Shown here: positions 59,061-64,000 of the stretch, piece after piece
Layout of the letters: the number at the start of each line of letters is the position of its first letter
Numbering within the stretch: the first letter of the stretch is position 1
From: UBA7703 sp963667195
GTDB taxonomy: Bacteria; Bacillota; Clostridia; Christensenellales; CAG-138
Assembly (NCBI GenBank): GCA_963667195.1
Contig: OY762962.1
Coordinates: 1,178,001-1,242,000, forward strand
DNA length: 64,000 nucleotides
Reading direction: 5' to 3'
Program-made: the position numbers and the translations under genes
The notes under the pieces: generated by a model
Database searches by the model: none
The model's input: the letters and a program-made list of their open reading frames with translations, nothing else
Told to the model about the DNA's origin: nothing

Positions 59061-60779
59061 ATGGAGAATAAAGACTTGATGCCGATACCACAAGTATTGC
59101 TATTTGATTGCTCTGATGAAATTCATAATGAACTTAGTAAACACCGCTATAGTACAAAAACAGCAACGTTTGGCAAGGATGTTAACATAGAATACGATGG
59201 GACAAGAAAAGTGTCGCTTCCCCTCATTTGGAATATACCAAGCAATATTCACGAACATGAAGTGATTGTTATTGATATGTGTGGCGTAGATGATGGAATA
59301 TCAATGGAAGATATTCCAAGCGATCACAGCAATCCAATTAGGTATTCTATAGAGTATCCAAACAAAGTCTTTTACACTTCTTCAATCTCGTCAAGTAAGA
59401 TATTTAGTGGAACAAGCAAACCCCCAAAAGCGATTTATATCATATTTGAAGGTGAATATGTTATAGGCTCATATGAAGTTTATGATGTATGAAAAAACAT
59501 TCTCTCAGGTATAAGAGGCAGTACATACGACTTTTTTAGCAACATTATTGAGTACAGCATTGGATTAAACAGAAAAATCGGCAATCGAACAATTGTTGTA
59601 GAAAATACAGTGTTAAGTGCAATCTTAAAAAAGTACAAAGAATCATTTCAATATTTAGTAACTTTTAACCATCCAGTCATCTACGATACTGATACTAAAA
59701 CAAATGTTGATCGCGCAGATTTTATACCACTTGTGTTTAATGATAATAATGAAGTAGTATCATTCATATGTCTAAGCGAGGGTAATATAATCCTTGTTTT
59801 ACCTCAAACTAATCGAAAGAGTGAGATAATAATTGAGCTGCTAGAAGATTTTTTTCCAGGAATCCTACCAGAGTTTTTCCCTGAATCAACAAAGTTCCTC
59901 TGGCTTTCAGATCAGAAGTATGCTTTGCCGAATACAGACGCGATTGAAGAAAGAAAACAGGCTGCACAAAGCGAATATGAGGCGAAAGTAAAAAGAATTG
60001 ATGAGGAGATTCAAGAAAACAACAAACAGTTTGGTTACTTACACGACCTCTTAAAAGAAACAGATGATCTTCTCGTTAAGGCAGTGATTGCATGGTTTGA
60101 TTGGTTAGGATTTAAGAATGTAATTGATGTGGATCAAGAGAAAGGAACAAAGCAAGAAGATATTAATATTATCGAAGATGATTATGTAATCATAGCAGAA
60201 GTAAAGGGTATTGGTGGAACCTCTACTGATTCTGAATGCAGTCAAATAAACAAACATCGAAGGAGACACGAGAAAGAAAATAGAGGTAAAGAAATCCATC
60301 CGATATATATAGTTAATCATCAACGATTTATTTCGCCTGAGTTGCGAAGCAATCCTCCGTTTACAAAAGACCAGATTGATTATGCTGTTAATGATGAACG
60401 TGGTTTGGTAACGACTTATCAACTATTCGTCTGGTATAAACTTGTTAGCGAAGGATTATTTAGCAAAGATGAGATTAGAGAAGTTTTCAGACAACAAGGA
60501 TCAATGCCACTAGTTCCTCCAAATTATGAATCTCTTGGTACAATAAAAGAATACTTATCTAAGCCAAGAGCTTTCATAATTGACTTAGACAATGTTGAGA
60601 TAAAAGTTGGAGATAAGTTGCTTTTTGTTAAAGAACTTGACTTTCAAAAAGCTGAGATTCAAAGTATTCAAGATAATGGGAAGCCCGTAGAGGGCATTAG
60701 CAAAGGTGAAGCTGGGGTTGTTGTAGATGCGAGAATCGGGAAAGGATATAGTGTATATCTATGTCCAAAGACAAAATAG
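59061..60779 (+). pseudogene. PD-(D/E)XK nuclease-like protein interrupted by in-frame TGA
   Basis: ATG at 59061 after AGGAG opens a frame that stops at TGA 59490-59492 (143 residues). The same frame continues directly after the stop for 429 codons to 60779, with no good start codon near its beginning (first GTG at 59610). Read through, it is 572 residues: an alpha/beta N-terminal part (VLLFDCSDEIHNEL), a middle domain, a coiled coil (EERKQAAQSEYEAKVKRIDE), a restriction-endonuclease-like core with D367, E380 and K382 (DINI then IAEVKG), and a C-terminal beta-barrel resembling EF-Tu domain 2. It is AT-rich, unlike all neighbours. Either a nonsense mutation, a sequencing error or recoding. Confidence 0.7.
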
Positions 60780-60932
60780 AGAAAGCATTTTAAATAATGG
60801 TTTTCAAAGCACCATTTCCCCCTTCCTTTACGCCACCCGAAAATCGTGATACAATTTGCTTCGTCCAAAGGCGTCTTTTTTGAAACCCATCCTGCGGACA
60901 AGAATATGAAATTATGACAGGAGGCGCAGTTT

Positions 60933-61277
60933 ATGGATTCGTATACCGCACCCTTAACCCCCGAACAGCAGTCTCACAACAAGCAGTCCATCACCGCGAT
61001 GGTGCTCGGCATCGTGAGCCTGGTCGTCACCTGGTTCCCGGTCATCGGGCTTGTGCTCGCCATCGTTGGCCTGACCATGAGCCGCTCCAACCGCAGATTT
61101 GCGGAGGCGCACGGCTTTAAGGAAAACAGCATGAACACCGCGGGCTACGTCACCAGCATCGTCGGCCTCGTGCTCGGCATTCTCACGATCGTCGTGACCA
61201 TCCTCGTGATCGCGTTTGGCTTCGTCGTGTTTGCCAACTTTGTGCATATGAACGGTATGCCGCGCGTGTTTTATTGA
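60933..61277 (+). CDS. DUF4190-type small membrane protein
   Basis: A 114-residue protein. A polar N-terminus (MDSYTAPLTPEQQSHNKQ) is followed by two hydrophobic hairpins: VLGIVSLVVTWFPVIGLVLAIVGL and YVTSIVGLVLGILTIVVTI, separated by a charged loop, as in DUF4190 proteins. No function is known. CAGGAGGCGC is the Shine-Dalgarno. It lies 62 bases before lgt; a GGAGGGG / CCCCTCC hairpin sits in the gap. Confidence 0.8.
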   Translation: MDSYTAPLTPEQQSHNKQSITAMVLGIVSLVVTWFPVIGLVLAIVGLTMSRSNRRFAEAHGFKENSMNTAGYVTSIVGLVLGILTIVVTILVIAFGFVVFANFVHMNGMPRVFY

Positions 61278-61338
61278 TGTCATCAACGGAGGGGATCTCC
61301 CCCTCCGGTTCTGCCAAATCTGACTCTTGAGGAGCAAT

Positions 61339-62238
61339 ATGTTACCATCTTTTCAAGCCTTTGGGCTAACGATTCCCATGTACGGCGTGATGTCCGCGCT
61401 CGGCATGCTTGCCGCGTTCATCCTGCTCGGGTTCACCAGAAAACACACGCGTTTTTCGGAAGATCAGGCGCTTTCCGCCGCGCTTTGGGCCATCATCATG
61501 GGCTTTCTCGGCGCAAAAGTGCTCTATTGGCTGGTGGAGATCAAGCAGATCATCGCGGACCCCGCATATCTGCTGCATACCCTGCGCGAAGGGTTCGTGT
61601 TCTATGGCGCTCTCATCGGCGGTCTTGGCGGAGTTGCGATCTATGCGCTGAGAAAGAAGCTTCCGTTCTTCTCGCTGACGGATTATTTCATCCCCGGCCT
61701 GGTGATCGGCCACGCATTCGGGCGCATCGGCTGCTTCTTTGCCGGCTGCTGCTATGGAATGGAGTGTGTGACTCCGATCTCGGTCGTGTTCCCCACGGGC
61801 GGCGCGGCTCCGGCGGGCATCCCGCTGCTGCCGACGCAGCTGATGGAAAGCGCGTTTCTGTTCCTGCTGTGTGCGTTCCTCGTCTGGCAGCTGACCAAGA
61901 AAAAACCGTTCGGCACCGTCTCCGGCTGGTATATGGTGCTCTACGGCGTGTGGCGCTTTACGATTGAGTTTTTCCGCAGCGACGAGCGCGGCTTTGTTGG
62001 TGCGCTGTCCACAAGCCAGTTCATCAGCATCTTCATCTTCGCGGGCGGGCTTGCGCTGCTGCTGCTCGTCAAGTTCGGCGTGCTGAAGAAGACTGTGCTC
62101 GATCTGCCGATTCCGGTGGAGGAAGAGCCGAAGAAGAAAAAGGACAAGGCCGAGGCTTCCGAAGAACCCGCAAAATCGGAGGAAGAAGCCAAACCGAAAG
62201 ACAAGCCGGAAGAGCCGAAACCGGAAGAAAAAGAATAA
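61339..62238 (+). CDS. lgt: Prolipoprotein diacylglyceryl transferase
   Basis: A 299-residue membrane enzyme that moves diacylglycerol from phosphatidylglycerol to the lipobox cysteine, the first step of lipoprotein maturation and relevant to the four lipoproteins at the left of the window. FYGALIGGLGG and the catalytic-region HAFGRIGCFFAGCCYG are the Lgt signatures. WRFTIEFFRSDERG follows. The C-terminus carries a 45-residue Lys/Glu/Pro-rich tail not usual in the family. GAGGAGC precedes ATG 61339; an in-frame TTG four codons earlier is less likely. Confidence 0.95.
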   Translation: MLPSFQAFGLTIPMYGVMSALGMLAAFILLGFTRKHTRFSEDQALSAALWAIIMGFLGAKVLYWLVEIKQIIADPAYLLHTLREGFVFYGALIGGLGGVAIYALRKKLPFFSLTDYFIPGLVIGHAFGRIGCFFAGCCYGMECVTPISVVFPTGGAAPAGIPLLPTQLMESAFLFLLCAFLVWQLTKKKPFGTVSGWYMVLYGVWRFTIEFFRSDERGFVGALSTSQFISIFIFAGGLALLLLVKFGVLKKTVLDLPIPVEEEPKKKKDKAEASEEPAKSEEEAKPKDKPEEPKPEEKE

Positions 62239-62254
62239 CGAGTATAATAAAATT

Positions 62255-62292
62255 AGAACCGTCGGAGAAGTAATTTTTTCGGCGGTTCTTGC
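62255..62292 (+). terminator. lgt terminator
   Basis: AGAACCGTCG (62255-62264) pairs with CGGCGGTTCT (62280-62289) with one G-U pair. The U-tract is short. Confidence 0.65.
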
Positions 62293-62473
62293 GTTTGTGG
62301 TTTGATCGATTTATTAACACAAATCATACAAAGCAAACGTAAAGCGTGTGGAAACGTGATATAATTGTATGCAATACAGCTTGAACAAGATGATCTCTCA
62401 CCGATCGAATAGAACGTATCGTCGAGAAGGAACATCCGGATAGGGTTTAGAGCGTTCCATTGGGAGGCAAGAT

Positions 62474-63271
62474 TTGAAGATAACAGCATTGGTCGAGAAC
62501 ATGTCGAATTGCGAGTTGACGCCGAAACACGGCATTTCCTTTTACATTCAGACGAAACAGCATAAACTTCTGTTTGATCTGGGTCCCGACGAGACATTGT
62601 TTGAAAATGCAAAGAAGCGCGGGATCGATCTCGCCGAAATCGACACGGTTATCATTTCACACGGGCATGCGGATCATGGCGGTGCGTTGGAGCACTTCCT
62701 TCAAATCAACAAAAAAGCGAAGATCTACGTACAGCGACGCGCGTTCGAGCGGCATACCTGCAAGCTCCTGTTCTTGAAGTTCTATGTGGGTCTAAACAGA
62801 AAGCTCCAAAACCATCCGCAGATTGTGCTGGTTGACGGAGATGAAATGATCGACGACGAACTCAGCCTGTTTGTCGTGAAGGAAACCGGCGTTTGCCATT
62901 CCACCGCGAACGATATTCTGTATGAGGGCAGGCTAAAGGACACCTTTCTGCATGAGCAGAATCTGCTGATCCACGAGAAAACGACGGCGATCGTCGCCGG
63001 ATGCGGACACGCGGGTATCGTTAATATCATGCAGCGGTCGGCGGTGTTTGCACCCGCATATTGCATCGGAGGATACCATCTCTATGATCCAATCAGAAAG
63101 AGGACGGTGGATGAAAGTCTCTTGTCTCAGATTGCGGATTGCTTATCGGCGTATGACAAGGTGGAGTTCTATACCTGCCACTGTACCGGCAAGACCGCAT
63201 TTGATTATCTGTCGGCAAGACTGCCGAACATGCATTATTTCTCTTGCGGAGACCAGCTTGAACTTGGGTAA
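62474..63271 (+). CDS. Metallo-beta-lactamase fold hydrolase, TTG start
   Basis: A 265-residue MBL-fold enzyme. ISHGHADHGGALEHFL carries the HxHxDH site, and VAGCGHAGIVNIMQ resembles the family of dihydropterin/RFA-P synthase-like hydrolases, which fits the tail YTCHCTGKTAFDYL. The start is a TTG at 62474 with GGGAGG nine bases before; no ATG is suitable until VENMSNC, ten codons on. GC content is slightly lower than the neighbours. Confidence 0.88.
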   Translation: MKITALVENMSNCELTPKHGISFYIQTKQHKLLFDLGPDETLFENAKKRGIDLAEIDTVIISHGHADHGGALEHFLQINKKAKIYVQRRAFERHTCKLLFLKFYVGLNRKLQNHPQIVLVDGDEMIDDELSLFVVKETGVCHSTANDILYEGRLKDTFLHEQNLLIHEKTTAIVAGCGHAGIVNIMQRSAVFAPAYCIGGYHLYDPIRKRTVDESLLSQIADCLSAYDKVEFYTCHCTGKTAFDYLSARLPNMHYFSCGDQLELG

Positions 63272-63305
63272 TGTCAGAGAAGAGGATGCGTATTGTTTCA
63301 ATCAT

Positions 63306-63360
63306 AATAGGCTGTCCGAAAACGATTCAAAGAAATCGTGTAGCGAACAGCCTATTTTTT
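63306..63360. terminator. Bidirectional terminator
   Basis: AATAGGCTGT (63306-63315) and ACAGCCTATT (63347-63356) close a stem with an inner ACGATT / AATCGT helix and a T-run. It lies between convergent genes. Confidence 0.88.
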
Positions 63361-63391
63361 TCTTTAGAACTCGATATAGCCCTTTTAGAAA

Positions 63392-64000
63392 CTACTTGTC
63401 CTTCTTCTTCCGCACGAACAAAACCGCGATCGCAACCCCGACCATGACAATCGCAAGCACGAGTGCCTTGGCAACCCATCCGTCGTCTTCCGAAGGCTCG
63501 ACGTTTGCGCCGCTTGATTTCTGCGTGCTTTCCGGCAAAGGCGTTGGCGAAGGCGTAACCTCTGCGGAAGCTGTTTTCCCTCGCGCTTGCGCGAGGAGCG
63601 CTTCCAGTTCTTCCTGCGAAATCTGTTGGATCGGGTAGCCGTTCCACTCGGTCTCGCCGTTTGGCGCCCACTCGGAGGCATAGGCCGCGGTGTAGTAGAG
63701 GGTTGGGTAGGGGATGATTTTATCGCTCTCCTCATAATAATGCACGATAAAACCCTTCCCATCCGATGTTTTCTCTGTTTCACCAAACAGCGAATGCCCA
63801 ATAGAAGTCGGTTTGCCTTTTGTGAAAATCAACTTTTCGATATTCTCACAGGAAGCAAAGGCGCCATCTTCAATAGTTAACTGATCTGAGTTAAATATCA
63901 TCACACTAAGGGCAGTACAGTGGCCGAATGCTTGATCTTCAACTAAATTCACAGACGAAGGAACCTCCACCGTTTGAAATTGAATACAACCCCAGAAGCT
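63392..64000 (-). CDS. BspA-type leucine-rich repeat protein (5' end beyond window)
   Basis: About 203 C-terminal residues are visible. The first follow the LRR_5/BspA pattern: VEVPSSVNLVEDQAFGHCTAL, here split at VNL, with one repeat FWGC...V cut by the edge. Then comes a non-repeat linker, a Thr/Pro/Ser-rich stalk and a C-terminal hydrophobic helix with the tail VRKKKDK. No LPXTG is seen, so it is membrane-anchored by its C-terminus. It is probably a surface protein; the binding target is unknown. Confidence 0.85.
   Translation of the reverse strand, partial: SFWGCIQFQTVEVPSSVNLVEDQAFGHCTALSVMIFNSDQLTIEDGAFASCENIEKLIFTKGKPTSIGHSLFGETEKTSDGKGFIVHYYEESDKIIPYPTLYYTAAYASEWAPNGETEWNGYPIQQISQEELEALLAQARGKTASAEVTPSPTPLPESTQKSSGANVEPSEDDGWVAKALVLAIVMVGVAIAVLFVRKKKDK

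Noticed and set aside
1..64000. tRNA, rRNA, tmRNA, insertion sequences
   Set aside because: No cloverleaf with a GTTCRA loop, rRNA core sequence or transposase was found by eye; a tRNA scan would settle the first.

Overview
The window looks like about 64 kb of a bacterial chromosome around the replication origin of an anaerobic, GC-rich Clostridia-type Firmicute, possibly of the gut Christensenellales type. That lineage is inferred from gene content: dnaA-dnaN next to soj-parB, AddAB, a riboflavin ECF transporter under an FMN riboswitch, rubrerythrin beside a Fur/PerR regulator, DegV, sortase with an LPXTG protein, DUF951, and strong Gram-positive Shine-Dalgarno sites. No rRNA, tRNA, CRISPR array or transposase was found.

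Layout. 1-2276: four tandem paralogous lipoproteins on the minus strand, the first cut by the window edge. 2671-6879: corrinoid adenosyltransferase, a membrane protein, a GNAT acetyltransferase, two overlapping signal peptidases, DUF951 and an alpha/beta hydrolase. 6880-12148: the origin core, with dnaA, dnaN, three near-perfect DnaA boxes, three parS sites, soj and parB. Genes run mostly leftward before dnaA and rightward after it, as expected for an origin here. 12149-17308: an archaeal-type aspartyl-tRNA synthetase behind an unusual leader, carbamate kinase, murA (apparently leaderless), and a second dense DnaA-box cluster. 17309-31454: thpR-addB-addA, FMN riboswitch-ribU, perR-rubrerythrin, lon-engB, a zinc-ribbon protein and a phosphoesterase. 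31507-40728: a five-zinc-ribbon membrane protein, hydrolase, phosphoglucomutase, an XRE protein with internal repeats, gdhA, and three very small proteins. 40832-58883: sortase and its LPXTG Ig-like substrate, a TGS-domain uridine kinase-like protein, CBS-type pyrophosphatase, DegV, DUF1461, tsaD, VTT protein, a TetR/Cys-rich/methyltransferase operon, MFS, MBL hydrolase and leuS. 58950-60850: an AT-rich island with one nuclease-like gene interrupted by an in-frame TGA. 60933-64000: DUF4190 protein, lgt, an MBL hydrolase and a BspA-type repeat protein running off the right edge.

Functions that fit together: initiation and segregation (dnaA, dnaN, soj, parB, parS), recombinational repair (addAB), envelope and protein export (murA, lgt, two signal peptidases, four lipoproteins, sortase and substrate), oxidative and heat stress (perR, rubrerythrin, lon with a CIRCE-like site), and translation (aspS, leuS, tsaD, engB).

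The points most worth a second look are the TGA-split nuclease with a translation-factor-like C-terminal barrel, the two-uORF leader of aspS, the extra DnaA-box clusters at about 17.0 and 51.0 kb, and the repeated pattern of promoters placed so close to start codons that the mRNAs should be leaderless.
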